From assembly GCA_937941715.1 (NCBI GenBank), contig CALDGX010000021.1, forward strand, positions 1 to 60,151: DNA of 60,151 nt, written 5' to 3'. The translations under genes were made by a program, and so were the position numbers. Below the pieces are notes generated by a model. It was given only the letters and a program-made list of their open reading frames with translations, was not told the origin of the DNA and did no database searches. Positions 1-8,246 of the stretch are shown here, one piece after another (within the stretch, counting starts at the first letter, position 1; each line of letters starts with the position of its first letter). The stretch is from an uncultured Chloracidobacterium sp. GTDB lineage: Bacteria > Acidobacteriota > Blastocatellia > Pyrinomonadales > Pyrinomonadaceae.

Positions 1-177
1 GGTCCTCGAAACAAATACGATATTACATCGCGTAAGTTCAAAAAACGAATAGTTGTGACAACCGGCAATGCTACTGGTGTAGGCATTCCCTTTCTTCGTT
101 ATGAATTGCCACTAGCTTTAGCTAGTGGTCAGGGGCATAATGACTCGGAGGCTTTAGCCCAAAAGCGATTCGGCTAA
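1..177 (+). CDS. C-terminal fragment of an unidentified protein, cut by the window edge
   Basis: Frame 1 is open from the first base to a TAA at 175-177, giving 58 residues that begin GPRNKYDITSRKFKK and end QKRFG. The start lies outside the window. The fragment is basic near its start and has no motif I recognise. Its base composition is AT-rich, like the next gene. It could be the tail of a real gene or a chance open frame; being open for 58 codons is only modest evidence. From 178 to 444 I see no supported gene. Confidence 0.35.
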   Translation, partial: GPRNKYDITSRKFKKRIVVTTGNATGVGIPFLRYELPLALASGQGHNDSEALAQKRFG

Positions 178-444
178 ACCCGGGAGTTTGTTGTTTGAGC
201 GTTCCACTAGCTACGGGATCAGCATTGGCACATTTTTTTATGCCAGAACCTAGTGGCAACATATTTGGACTAAAACAACGAACATCGCCGCCGACGTCTG
301 CATCTAGACCAACAAAAATAATATTGTGAAATTGCGGAAGGGATTTAGTATTTTGCCATCGCACTCGAAAGTTAAATGGAATTAGCACCGTAGGGCACTA
401 TTCTCAATCTGAATTTCCGGAGATATACTCGAAATCTGAATGTT

Positions 445-1239
445 ATGAGTGATCGTGAAAACAGTGAGTATCAGGAGGATGGCTGGGAAAGGCTTTCCTT
501 TGGCGCGAAATTTGTAATCGTAACCATTGCCGGAATCGCACTCGTTTTGATTGGGTTTAGTCCTGCGGTAGAGAAACCTGCAGAATTTGTCATTACTAGT
601 ATTCTCGCGATGATCGTCGCACTAATCGGCTTGAATCAGTATTATGTTTCAAAGCGACAATGGCATTCGATGCGAAGTGGGCTCGAGCGAACGGACAGTC
701 TATTAGACCAAAACGAGCAAATGATCGAGGCGAGCAAACGACAAGCGAAAGCAAGTGAACAATCGCTGAAAATGGCTCAGGAACATTTGGAACTTGTTGA
801 GAGACCCTCTTTAGGGGTCGAACTTATAGAAGTCGTAATGCATCGATTCGAACCGAAAGGAGCAATTGTGGCGACCATCCGTAACTCCGGACGAAGCCCA
901 GCCGTTAACATAGAAATGTTCCTGACACCAAACTTCTACAAAGTTGAGGAAATCGAACCTAACTCATGCCCCGATCCTCATGAAGCAGAAATCGATCCAA
1001 TCGGCCTTGACAGCTGCGGTGTATTACCAAGCAACGCGACCAATCTACTAATGAGTGCTCAATTCCCGTACGAACCAGTGATGAAAGCCATCCAAGACGG
1101 TTCCGCCTACGTTATGATTTGGATTCGGATAAAATACAAAAGCATCTATGGGCGAGAGTTTGAGACCGAATACTATGCAAGGTATAACGCTCAAACGGCA
1201 GCGGTGGTCTGCGGCAGTAAGCACAATCGGGCTACGTGA
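445..1239 (+). CDS. Membrane-anchored coiled-coil protein of unknown function
   Basis: This 264-residue protein is not recognised. It has two hydrophobic segments, about residues 24-42 and 48-67. A charged helical stretch rich in Lys, Glu and Gln follows (about 70-118, likely coiled coil). The C-terminal half is probably beta-rich, with the pattern IRNSGRSPAVN typical of small beta-sandwich domains behind two-helix anchors. No signal peptide or catalytic motif is visible. The ATG at 445 has no good Shine-Dalgarno sequence. The gene is AT-richer than most of the window and stands alone, which suggests acquired or accessory DNA. The coding call rests on length and consistent domain-like layout. 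Confidence 0.75.
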   Translation: MSDRENSEYQEDGWERLSFGAKFVIVTIAGIALVLIGFSPAVEKPAEFVITSILAMIVALIGLNQYYVSKRQWHSMRSGLERTDSLLDQNEQMIEASKRQAKASEQSLKMAQEHLELVERPSLGVELIEVVMHRFEPKGAIVATIRNSGRSPAVNIEMFLTPNFYKVEEIEPNSCPDPHEAEIDPIGLDSCGVLPSNATNLLMSAQFPYEPVMKAIQDGSAYVMIWIRIKYKSIYGREFETEYYARYNAQTAAVVCGSKHNRAT

Positions 1240-1330
1240 ATATTTATATTTGCAGTGCATTTTTGTCTGATGACAGTGCCGTTTTGTGTCTCGGAGTTCC
1301 CTCGGCTCGTAGCGGCAATGTCTGGGCGTG

Positions 1331-1380
1331 AGTCAGCGGCGTAGCCACGACGGAATAGAAGAAGCCGATGGTTGATGCTT
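1331..1380. repeat. Dispersed repeat, copy A
   Basis: This stretch (AGTCAGCGGCGTAGCC, then CGACGGAATAGAAGAAGCCGATGGTTGATGC) matches 2587-2640 with few changes. The shared core is GCGGCG, AGCC, CGA, GGAA and AGAAGAA, then CC and GGT. It lies in the 283-base non-coding gap 1240-1522, where I see no other feature. It is probably a genome-wide dispersed element, but only two copies are visible here. Confidence 0.5.
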
Positions 1381-1522
1381 CGTATATGTGCAGGGCATGG
1401 TCACTGGTTTTCTCTGCAATGGCCGGTTTTTTTTTGCGGCATATTTGCGAAAATCGCGGTGCCTGACGCCGCAATTTCTCCTGCGTTACTGAGTGGTTAG
1501 ATTTCAGAACTGATCATGAGCC

Positions 1523-1819
1523 TCAGTCGACTGGCGGATAGTGGCGTCCAGATTCCTCGAAATTACTTGCAACTGGAGCGACTGTTGACATATCAGGTTG
1601 GAAACACGGCACCGCCGAATAGTATTTGCTCAACGTGCCAAAAAGAAATTTGCCTGCCGGTGGAATAAAGTAATGGTCTTCATTTGTTGGGATGTTTCCT
1701 TTAAACAATATTAGACCCTCAGGGAGAATTGGCTGCTTAAGCAAGGCGTTAGTCCAACGAAGCTCGAAATCAATGTGTTCCTCAACAGGAAGCTCGAAAC
1801 GAATCCAATCCATAGTCAT
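1523..1819 (-). CDS. Small hypothetical protein (98 aa)
   Basis: I do not recognise the family by name. The sequence has protein-like character: it opens MTMDWIRFELPVEEHIDFE and contains a central YFIPPAG...LFGTLSKYYSAVPC block in which aromatic, Pro and Gly residues look conserved. The start may be the ATG at 1819 or the one at 1813; a GTGGGG lies about 10 bases before 1819. It sits 27 bases downstream of the secreted protein that ends at 1847 on the same strand, so the two may be co-transcribed. No membrane segment or signal peptide is seen. Confidence 0.6.
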   Translation of the reverse strand: MTMDWIRFELPVEEHIDFELRWTNALLKQPILPEGLILFKGNIPTNEDHYFIPPAGKFLFGTLSKYYSAVPCFQPDMSTVAPVASNFEESGRHYPPVD

Positions 1820-1846
1820 AAAATGATTACCCCACGATTCGCTGAG

Positions 1847-2338
1847 TTATTCGGTAAGCCCATTAACTTTCTTGTAGACCTTTATGAAGTCTTCTACGAA
1901 TTTTGTAACTGGACGCTTCTCAAGCTTTGTTTGTTGCGTGTTCTTTACCCGCATTATAAGCAGGAGCTTCGATCCTTCCTTCGGCAAAACAAACACTCGC
2001 CCCTCACCCAACAATAGATTTACTCTAGTAACGACGGTACTTGTAGAGCCCCCAACAGTGTTCGAGTTCGCACCTGATGTTACCGTAAAATCATCGCCAC
2101 CGAACATCAAAACAATTTCTGCGTCGTCGATGTCCTCAACAATTTGGATGGTCGATATCTTGGCTTTGTTCAGGCGAGACACAATGCGCTCATTTTCTTT
2201 AAGGTCGCCCATTGTATCAATATAGATCTTTGTTAGTCCCTTAAGATCGGACGGCTTTCCATAGTCAAAATCGCCTTGACCAAAAGCAGACATCACGAAA
2301 AACATCAGAATAAACGCAATAATTGTGAAAGTTTTCAT
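1847..2338 (-). CDS. Secreted or periplasmic protein of unknown function
   Basis: The start is placed at ATG 2338, giving 163 residues that begin MKTFTIIAFILMFFVMSAFGQ. This is a textbook signal peptide with likely cleavage after AFG. An upstream in-frame start at 2371 would put 11 extra residues before the signal peptide and is less likely. The mature part is a small mixed alpha/beta domain with YIDTMGD, a DDAEIVLMFGGDD segment and a basic C-terminus. I do not recognise a family. It is AT-rich and probably shares a transcript with the 98-residue gene just downstream. Confidence 0.75.
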   Translation of the reverse strand: MKTFTIIAFILMFFVMSAFGQGDFDYGKPSDLKGLTKIYIDTMGDLKENERIVSRLNKAKISTIQIVEDIDDAEIVLMFGGDDFTVTSGANSNTVGGSTSTVVTRVNLLLGEGRVFVLPKEGSKLLLIMRVKNTQQTKLEKRPVTKFVEDFIKVYKKVNGLTE

Positions 2339-2753
2339 AAGTTTTCTCGCCGGTATTTCTAGATTGCCCAATATACTTCATTCCTAGCGATCATTCAACA
2401 AAATCTCGCAATCGGAGCAAGCGCTTTCTTTGCGCGGGCATTTCTTGTGCGTGAGTGGGCAGTTCGCTTTTATGCATGAGCGACGATTAATGCGATAGCC
2501 GTAATCACTCGCCGCTGACGCGGTAGGTTGCAACATGCTCAAGAAAAGACTTCGTTTGCCGACTCATGTGTAGCTGGTTGGGTGGCGTGTGCGGCGGCTC
2601 AGCCGCGAAGGAAAAGAAGAAACCAACGGTGAAGCAAGGCTTCACCGCACACTGGCGGGCGAAGCCCGAAGAATTCCCACAAACCTCGATAAACATTGAA
2701 CGAAACACAATTCCTGATGGCGGTAATGGTGCGGCTTTGGGCTGAAGATCGGT
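2339..2753. other. Non-coding stretch with a dispersed repeat and hairpin
   Basis: No gene is supported here. Bases 2587-2640 are copy B of the repeat also seen at 1331-1380. Immediately after it, 2627-2647 forms a perfect 9-bp stem (CGGTGAAGC, loop AAG, GCTTCACCG). Several short frames are open on both strands but they run through the repeat and look like shadows. Confidence 0.5.
2587..2660. repeat. Dispersed repeat, copy B, with hairpin
   Basis: It matches copy A over about 45 bases (core GCGGCG, AGCC, CGAAGGAAAAGAAGAA). It is followed by the palindrome at 2627-2647 and a GGCGGGCGAAGCC stretch. A mobile or REP-like non-autonomous origin is possible. Two copies in one window do not settle this. 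Confidence 0.5.
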
Positions 2754-3026
2754 ATTTTTTCGGCGGAAATGCGTATTTCTTGGCCGGAAATTGAAATTTC
2801 TTTGGTGTCAATGGACATTTCTTCGGTGGAAATTGGTATTTCCTTGACGCCAATCGATATTTCTTCCGTGGAAATTGGAATTTCCGTTGTGCCCGGAGAC
2901 GTTTCTTCCGAGGAAATCAACCTTTCATTCGTGGAAATCGGCATCTGTTTGATGCCAGCAGGCGTTTCTTTGGCGGAGGTCGGTATGTTCGGGGCGGAAA
3001 TACATATTTCCTCGAGAGAAACTGGC
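2754..3026. repeat. Tandem array of 13 degenerate 21-bp units
   Basis: Thirteen consecutive 21-base units start at 2754, 2775, 2796 and so on to 3006, with no insertion or deletion. The consensus is roughly ATTTCTTCGGTGGAAATTGGT. Units differ from one another at many positions. On the plus strand 2769-3041 is open and reads as seven-residue units of the type I-S-S-V-E-I-G. On the minus strand 2642-3034 is open, reading I-S-T-E-E-I-S type units, and a third frame also stays open (KKYQFPP type). Because the period is a multiple of three, open frames are expected in any frame without stops, so coding is not proven. Confidence 0.85.
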
Positions 3027-3044
3027 GTGGTCAAAAAATAACTA

Positions 3045-3074
3045 TTGAAATTCGCGGAAAGTTTTGACTATAAT
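3045..3074 (+). promoter_or_regulatory. Sigma-70-type promoter
   Basis: TTGAAA at 3045-3050, an 18-base spacer and a perfect TATAAT at 3069-3074. The predicted start of transcription is near 3081, about 280 bases before the ATG at 3362. It lies just after the 21-bp array. Confidence 0.65.
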
Positions 3075-3080
3075 TCGGTT

Positions 3081-3361
3081 GCTTAATAAGGAAATTGGGT
3101 GACTTTTTAGTGTTGCCTCAAGATCGCGGACAAATTGGACCGGCCATTTGTGGCTGGTATTCCTTATTAAGCCAAGTTGCCGTAAGCCCACTAAACGGCG
3201 GTCCGGACGTTCTCGATCTCGACAATACCATCTCGACCACCCGACTCCTGACTAAGTAAACAGCCGCAGCTACGCCGAATTCGGCACGCCCCATGTAGTT
3301 TATGCGAGCCGAAATCGGCATCCGCGGCTAACACTTGATTAAACTTTCAGGAGGATTCGCT
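3081..3361 (+). promoter_or_regulatory. Long, potentially structured 5' leader
   Basis: No gene is seen in these 281 bases. A perfect 13-base inverted repeat pairs 3081-3093 (GCTTAATAAGGAA) with 3160-3172. Further on is the 12-base palindrome GCCGAATTCGGC (3274-3285) and the near copy GCCGAAATCGGC (3308-3319). Outside these are AGCCGC near 3262 and GCGGCT near 3325, which could close a larger stem. AGGAGG at 3349-3354 is the ribosome site of the next gene. A structured regulatory leader is an inference; it matches no riboswitch I know. Confidence 0.4.
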
Positions 3362-4075
3362 ATGGCAGCACCGGTTATTCCCAGCAAGACATTTTTCCCG
3401 ACCACTATTCTCGAACGCGTCGCGTGGTATGCAAATTTTAATACACACGCTCAGGCCGAAGGCCTTCAGTACGGCCTCGTGCAGACCGACCTTGACCAGA
3501 TCAAGGACGATAACAATATGATGCAGTTTATCGGGACTTCGTATGTTGCCCTCGACGCGTACTCACAGGGCTGGACGGCGTTTCGCAATATCCTGATGAC
3601 CGGAACGATCGGTGAGCCAACGCCCGATACGCCGACCACACCATCATTGTCGCCGCCCGCGATCCCGCCGACGGGCATATTTCAGCGGTTGATCAAGTAC
3701 CGCGACATCGTAATGGCGTCGCTCACCTACACCAAAGAGGTTGGCGAAACGTGGGGCATCGAACCGGCCAAAGCTGACCCGATCTCGCCGAATCTGGTCA
3801 AACCGACGATCCAGCTTTTCGGGGCCGCGAACAATCATCATTTTTCGATCGTCGTGTCGAACCGTGGCGAAGCGTCGATGTGGGACGTTTACATCATGAG
3901 AAAAGGCGGCAATTGGACCAAACACGGCAGCTACAGCGGCAAGTCGGCTGATGTCGATGTGACTCTGCAATCGCCCGGCGACGCCGAACAGATACAGGTT
4001 TACGTCCAGCTTCGCAAATCGAACGCAGACTACGGCCAACCGTCTGACCCGGCTTATGTAACTCTCAATCCGTAG
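3362..4075 (+). CDS. Hypothetical protein with a C-terminal Ig/FN3-like domain
   Basis: The start is ATG 3362 because AGGAGG lies 7 bases upstream; an in-frame start at 3335 would place this site inside the gene. The 237-residue product begins MAAPVIPSKTFFPTTILERVAW. Its N-terminal half looks helical with many aromatics and Gln/Asn. A Pro-rich linker (EPTPDTPTTPSLSPP) follows, and the C-terminal ~85 residues look like a beta-sandwich (FSIVVSNRGEASMWDVYIM, then QVYVQLRKSNADYGQPSDPAYV). There is no signal peptide. I cannot assign a function. It has its own promoter and long leader and is convergent with the pilin operon. Confidence 0.8.
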   Translation: MAAPVIPSKTFFPTTILERVAWYANFNTHAQAEGLQYGLVQTDLDQIKDDNNMMQFIGTSYVALDAYSQGWTAFRNILMTGTIGEPTPDTPTTPSLSPPAIPPTGIFQRLIKYRDIVMASLTYTKEVGETWGIEPAKADPISPNLVKPTIQLFGAANNHHFSIVVSNRGEASMWDVYIMRKGGNWTKHGSYSGKSADVDVTLQSPGDAEQIQVYVQLRKSNADYGQPSDPAYVTLNP

Positions 4076-4106
4076 TCACAAGGCTCGAATGATAAGTGAC
4101 AGGAAA

Positions 4107-4145
4107 GAAAAAAAATGGCCGCGTGCATATCACTGCTCGCGGCCT
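4107..4145 (-). terminator. Rho-independent terminator of the pilin operon
   Basis: GGCCGCG (4117-4123) pairs with CGCGGCC (4138-4144). Read on the minus strand the hairpin is followed by a run of T (the A-run at 4107-4115). It lies 24 bases beyond the stop of the PilX-like gene. In the plus direction it is followed only by TTAATAATTT, so it may work weakly for the convergent gene too. Confidence 0.7.
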
Positions 4146-4168
4146 TAATAATTTAATGGACCAAAATT

Positions 4169-7096
4169 CTAGTTGATGCGTTGGAATCCGGTCATCTGGA
4201 TATTTTGGAAATACGGCGTTCCCGGCGGAAGGCGGTTAACGTCGAGGAACGACGCATCGAACACCCAGTTTCGCTCGGGCGGGTCGTACACGTTGTTACA
4301 ACATTTGAACGCACCGTTGTTGTTATGCGAATTGAACAAGTTGATCAATGAACCTGCGTAGTTGAATCGGGTATTCCAATTCTCCAGAAATCGCATAAAA
4401 TTATGAACGCCGCCATTCATCCTCGGATCGCCGCCGCCCTGATTGGGCGAAGCGTTCAGCGACGTGATCGTGTCGCCGCCGAGCATTGCAAATCGCTGGG
4501 TAGTTTCGGTTGCGGACCGACTCGAAAGCGAAAATGGATAAACAAAACTCGCACCGTCGGTCCAGGCGTTTGAAAGAATAGTTATCGCATCGCCCGCGAC
4601 CGATACCGGAATATGGCTGGATGTTCCCTGCGGCAGGTAGAGGTTTGATGCGGTCGGAGTGCCTACCGAAGAAATTCCGGTGGCGTTGAAATTTCCCTGC
4701 ACATAGATGCCATTCTCAGAGGCGAAGGTCACACCACGAGTGTTTGCCGGATTCGCTGTGTCGTAGAATCCGGGAGGCTGCGTGCCGTTTTTGAGACGCA
4801 CGCCTCGGCGATAGAATTTGTGATCGAAGACGGCCGCGACGTCGGGCGGGGCACTAGCTGTCGTACCTGTATAGCGTACGGCTTCGTTATTGTAATCCGC
4901 CTGGAGGCTACCATTCCCGTTAACATCTTCGCTTGGCTGCATGACGCCGTCGTTGGCCCCGAAAATATCCTCCATGTCGTATTCGCCGTCAAAATCAAAA
5001 TCGCCGCGGCGATCCGAAACATAGATCACCCACCCGTTGTTTTGGGGAATATCCGTCGAACGGAGTACGTGACCGGTTGCGTTATAATATGGCGTCCCGG
5101 TCGGCATCTTTGTATCCCATGTGCCGTCCAGAAAACGCTTGAGGTTTGAAACGTCAATATCGATCATGCTCATCACGCCAGCCCAAGGAACTTTAGTCCC
5201 ATACCCGGGCGCCGACGAGTTTGTGGGGTTAAATACCGACGATGTATCGTTATACAATCCCTCGCGGGTGTCGAACATATTGATCGGAAAAGGGACAACG
5301 CACGGAATTTTTCCGGTAATGCCGCTGATAGTTGCGTTGCGCATTACGAAACGCTGATCGCCGCTAAAGTTGTTCGGAAAATAATTCGGCGATCCGGTGA
5401 TCGTTCCCGTGTCGGCCCCGGTCGTCGTAAGAGCGGCAGTGCCATTACTACAGCTTTGACCAGTCGCGACGGTTCCCGGCATTACATAATTGTATGCGGT
5501 CGAACCTGACCCAACAGCAGAAATGTAACCGGTATTCGGAATATTCGGTCCGGTGATAATGAATCTCTGGAGTTCAAAGATAGAACGACTGTCGATCGCG
5601 TTTGTATTGTAATTAGCGTCAGCGATCTTGAACGTACTGTCGTTTGCCGGAGCATCTGTTACGCCTAAGGCAAGCAGATCCTGGGTGATGTCCATTTCAT
5701 CATATGTGATCGTGGCCGGGTTAAAGACAACCGTCTCGATCTTGATCCAGGTTTCATTTCCACCCGCATTACCGGTATTGAATCTGTTGCCGTTCACCGC
5801 GGTTGCCTGATATGCCGGTGTACCGGTCATTGGACGCGGAACGTAACCGCGATTGCCGGTGACCGAACCCGTTAATAATCCGGTCGAATCGCCGTCAAGC
5901 CTGATCCCGCACGGCGTTGTAACCGCTGTGCCGAGGGTGGTCGCACATCCGGGTAATTTAGCTTTGCTGTCAGCAAGACTGACGCGGATACCCGTTTTGT
6001 TGTAAAAGCGTTCGGCTGCCGTAACCTTATCATCCTCGGTGGTAGCGGTTACCGGGACCAAATTCGGACTTGCGACCGTTCCGGTACCGTTGTTCCATAT
6101 GTCGCCCACATTCTTACCACGCTTGATGACCTCGACCAGATCGAGTTGCTGAAGCGAAATGTCGCTGTTGATCTTGATCGGCAGTTGCAGCGGTTTGGTA
6201 TTGGAGAGCAGATTGCCCTGGAAGAGATTCATATTCGTCTTCCAGCTTGCCGATTTATAGGTCGTCGGAAGCGGCGATGTCGTTACGGGCGTACCGTTGA
6301 CGGGACTCGACAGCACGCTTCCCATATTGTATGCAAGTTTCGTAAAGACGCCCGAGGCATTCTTTACATAAACATTGTCACCCCAGGCTGAGTACGAGGT
6401 GCCATTCTTTGCCACGTCAGTCGCAATATTTGCAGCGGCCGAGACCTTCGACGAGAAATAAAGGCCAGTGCCCGCCGCGAGGAAGATCGATCCGTTGGAA
6501 TGTACGCGGCCGCCAAAGTCGAATCGCGGGCCGGGGTGAAACTCGAGGTCGTCGTCGTAAAAGATACCGAACTGATAGACCGGGATACGGTTATTAAGGA
6601 ATTTTCGGCGAAGCGCTACCTGTACGCCGTTCGCGTTGTCGGTAGCGACCGAATCTAGCTGCCATTCGTCACGGCGTGCGTTCAATCCTTGAAAAAACTC
6701 TCCCGTTAGCACGACGTCGCGGGTCGCCTGGGTCTGGGTAACGGTCTGATTAAATGTATAGGCCGTATCGAACCCCGGAGGATACTGAGCCTGGATCCTC
6801 GTAATATCGCTCGGGGCGATCGTCAGTTTGGTCTCAAAGATCTTGTTGAAGTTGCGGGTGAGCACCTCAAGGCTGGCATTTGCCGCCTCAAAAGCCTTGG
6901 TCTCGGCCTCGTCGTTAGCCGACGCGATCGTCTCACTATTCGTACGCGAGATCGCCAGAGCCACAAAACCCATCAGCAACAGCATTACCATCAAGGCAAT
7001 GACCATAGCCGAGCCGCGCTGACCGTGGTCGTCCTTGGCAGCCGAGGTGACGCCCTGCTTCATCTTTACCCAAAGTGCAGTTGTTCGCTTCATCAT
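4169..7096 (-). CDS. PilX-like type IV pilus assembly protein, very large
   Basis: I place the start at ATG 7096 (975 aa), 19 bases after the stop of the PilW-like gene and preceded by GGTGG. Longer forms would overlap that gene. The N-terminus is basic and then has GQRGSAMVIALMVMLLLMG and a helical stretch ending in EAANASLEVL, the PilX_N pattern of a membrane helix plus amphipathic helix. The rest is extracellular-type sequence rich in Asn, Thr and Gly. An Asp/Gly-rich segment (DFDFDGEYD, DVNGNG) resembles calcium-binding loops. Classical PilX proteins are about 170-200 residues, so this is a giant version that probably carries tip or adhesin functions otherwise supplied by PilY1. It is the last gene of the minor-pilin operon. 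Confidence 0.8.
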   Translation of the reverse strand: MMKRTTALWVKMKQGVTSAAKDDHGQRGSAMVIALMVMLLLMGFVALAISRTNSETIASANDEAETKAFEAANASLEVLTRNFNKIFETKLTIAPSDITRIQAQYPPGFDTAYTFNQTVTQTQATRDVVLTGEFFQGLNARRDEWQLDSVATDNANGVQVALRRKFLNNRIPVYQFGIFYDDDLEFHPGPRFDFGGRVHSNGSIFLAAGTGLYFSSKVSAAANIATDVAKNGTSYSAWGDNVYVKNASGVFTKLAYNMGSVLSSPVNGTPVTTSPLPTTYKSASWKTNMNLFQGNLLSNTKPLQLPIKINSDISLQQLDLVEVIKRGKNVGDIWNNGTGTVASPNLVPVTATTEDDKVTAAERFYNKTGIRVSLADSKAKLPGCATTLGTAVTTPCGIRLDGDSTGLLTGSVTGNRGYVPRPMTGTPAYQATAVNGNRFNTGNAGGNETWIKIETVVFNPATITYDEMDITQDLLALGVTDAPANDSTFKIADANYNTNAIDSRSIFELQRFIITGPNIPNTGYISAVGSGSTAYNYVMPGTVATGQSCSNGTAALTTTGADTGTITGSPNYFPNNFSGDQRFVMRNATISGITGKIPCVVPFPINMFDTREGLYNDTSSVFNPTNSSAPGYGTKVPWAGVMSMIDIDVSNLKRFLDGTWDTKMPTGTPYYNATGHVLRSTDIPQNNGWVIYVSDRRGDFDFDGEYDMEDIFGANDGVMQPSEDVNGNGSLQADYNNEAVRYTGTTASAPPDVAAVFDHKFYRRGVRLKNGTQPPGFYDTANPANTRGVTFASENGIYVQGNFNATGISSVGTPTASNLYLPQGTSSHIPVSVAGDAITILSNAWTDGASFVYPFSLSSRSATETTQRFAMLGGDTITSLNASPNQGGGDPRMNGGVHNFMRFLENWNTRFNYAGSLINLFNSHNNNGAFKCCNNVYDPPERNWVFDASFLDVNRLPPGTPYFQNIQMTGFQRIN

Positions 7097-7115
7097 TTTG
7101 TTACCACCCGATGTT

Positions 7116-8234
7116 TTAACCTGCGTCATATCCCAAATTCCGTGTACTGAATGTCGCATTCAATATGATCGATTCCGGTTTGTCGGTTCTTTCGTCTATC
7201 TCGGTCGATTGGACCTTGATCGTTATCAGGACCTGTCGAACGTCGTTGAATCCCTGCCAATCATCGTCAAGCGTACCGACAATACCGTCTGCTCCGACCG
7301 AAGGATTATCGGACGTAGTCCCGTCATCAAGCACGTATTGAATCTGAAGGTCCTCAACGTTGTACGCCAGCGGCAATTCCTGTATCTGGGCCGATGCGGC
7401 GGCACCGCGGTTGTTGCCGTAGATCACGCGGACAAGCGTGCCGTCCTGTTTGACCTGATAGCTGACGACATAAAAGCGTTTGACCGTCGCGGAATAGGTC
7501 GTACAGTTTTGATCCGCCGACGACGTGCACTGACGCAGGACACTGCCGAGATTACCTACGCCGTTTATAGCCTGATTAATGCCCAACGGGTCGGTCGGAG
7601 CCGCGTCGATCGTGTTCGAACCATTTACCGCCGTTGCCATAATGGCCACTTGCGATGTGTCCGACTCGACCAGATAAAGGTCGTACGGTTGGGCGGCTGC
7701 CGCACCGGTGGCGGTCTTAGAGGTCAACCGCGGCACCGTCGGGCTGCCGGAGACTGCCGCGACACCCAAAAGATCGATGACGTTGCCGCCGTTAAAGTCC
7801 ATATCGCGATAGGCGAATGTGATCGTGTCGGTCCTCGCCGCCGTGTTGCTGTTGAGATTGTTGGCGTTGCGGTCGTTCCCGACGATCACGCCGGTCAGCA
7901 TGTCGCGATTGCCGTCAACGTCGGCCGGGACACCGAAACGTGTAGTAAGAAAATTGTCCGGCACCACAGCTCCGCGTCGGTGATATCCGAGCCCGGCGTT
8001 CAGCACGTCTCTCCCGATCATATGGACCGCGACACGGGCGTTCTTTAAAACATCCGACCGGCGGCTGGCACGGTTTCGATCAAACGTACCGATCTGGAGC
8101 AAACCGTATATGGCGGCGGAAATGATCAAAAAGATGACCATCGCGATCATCAATTCGAGCAAGCTGAATCCGGCCTCGGCATTTTTGGGCTCGTGGGGCA
8201 TTAGCCGTGCAAATTTCTTTCGATATGAGTTCAT
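7116..8234 (-). CDS. PilW-like minor pilin
   Basis: This 372-residue prepilin has a class III signal: a short basic leader, then AGFSLLELMIAMVIFLI, with cleavage expected between Gly and Phe and Glu at +5. The hydrophobic helix is followed by an amphipathic continuation (RRSDVLKNARVAVHMIGRDVLNAG), typical of PilW. The C-terminal part is a globular domain with a DDGTTSDNPSVGADG turn region. Minor pilins of this kind prime pilus assembly in the inner membrane and sit at the pilus tip. It lies 12 bases after the PilV-like gene and 19 before the PilX-like one. Confidence 0.85.
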   Translation of the reverse strand: MNSYRKKFARLMPHEPKNAEAGFSLLELMIAMVIFLIISAAIYGLLQIGTFDRNRASRRSDVLKNARVAVHMIGRDVLNAGLGYHRRGAVVPDNFLTTRFGVPADVDGNRDMLTGVIVGNDRNANNLNSNTAARTDTITFAYRDMDFNGGNVIDLLGVAAVSGSPTVPRLTSKTATGAAAAQPYDLYLVESDTSQVAIMATAVNGSNTIDAAPTDPLGINQAINGVGNLGSVLRQCTSSADQNCTTYSATVKRFYVVSYQVKQDGTLVRVIYGNNRGAAASAQIQELPLAYNVEDLQIQYVLDDGTTSDNPSVGADGIVGTLDDDWQGFNDVRQVLITIKVQSTEIDERTDKPESIILNATFSTRNLGYDAG

Positions 8235-8246
8235 CGTTTGGACCTC

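Noticed and set aside
122..388. 88-codon open frame on the minus strand
   Set aside because: No recognisable features or ribosome site, and it overlaps the open fragment on the plus strand. Composition gives no support.
1244..1474. 76-codon minus-strand frame
   Set aside because: It runs through the dispersed repeat and has no protein-like pattern or start site.
2754..3026. CRISPR array
   Set aside because: The units are 21 bases, directly adjacent and degenerate, with no spacers and no cas genes nearby.
2642..3034. 130-codon minus-strand frame over the 21-bp array
   Set aside because: Open frames are expected in any stop-free frame of a 21-bp array. Three frames are open, so none is preferred. 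Kept as a repeat, not as a gene.
7035..8048. 337-codon plus-strand frame opposite the PilW gene
   Set aside because: It lies antisense to a convincing pilin gene. The Arg/Val-rich product is typical of a shadow frame in GC-rich DNA.
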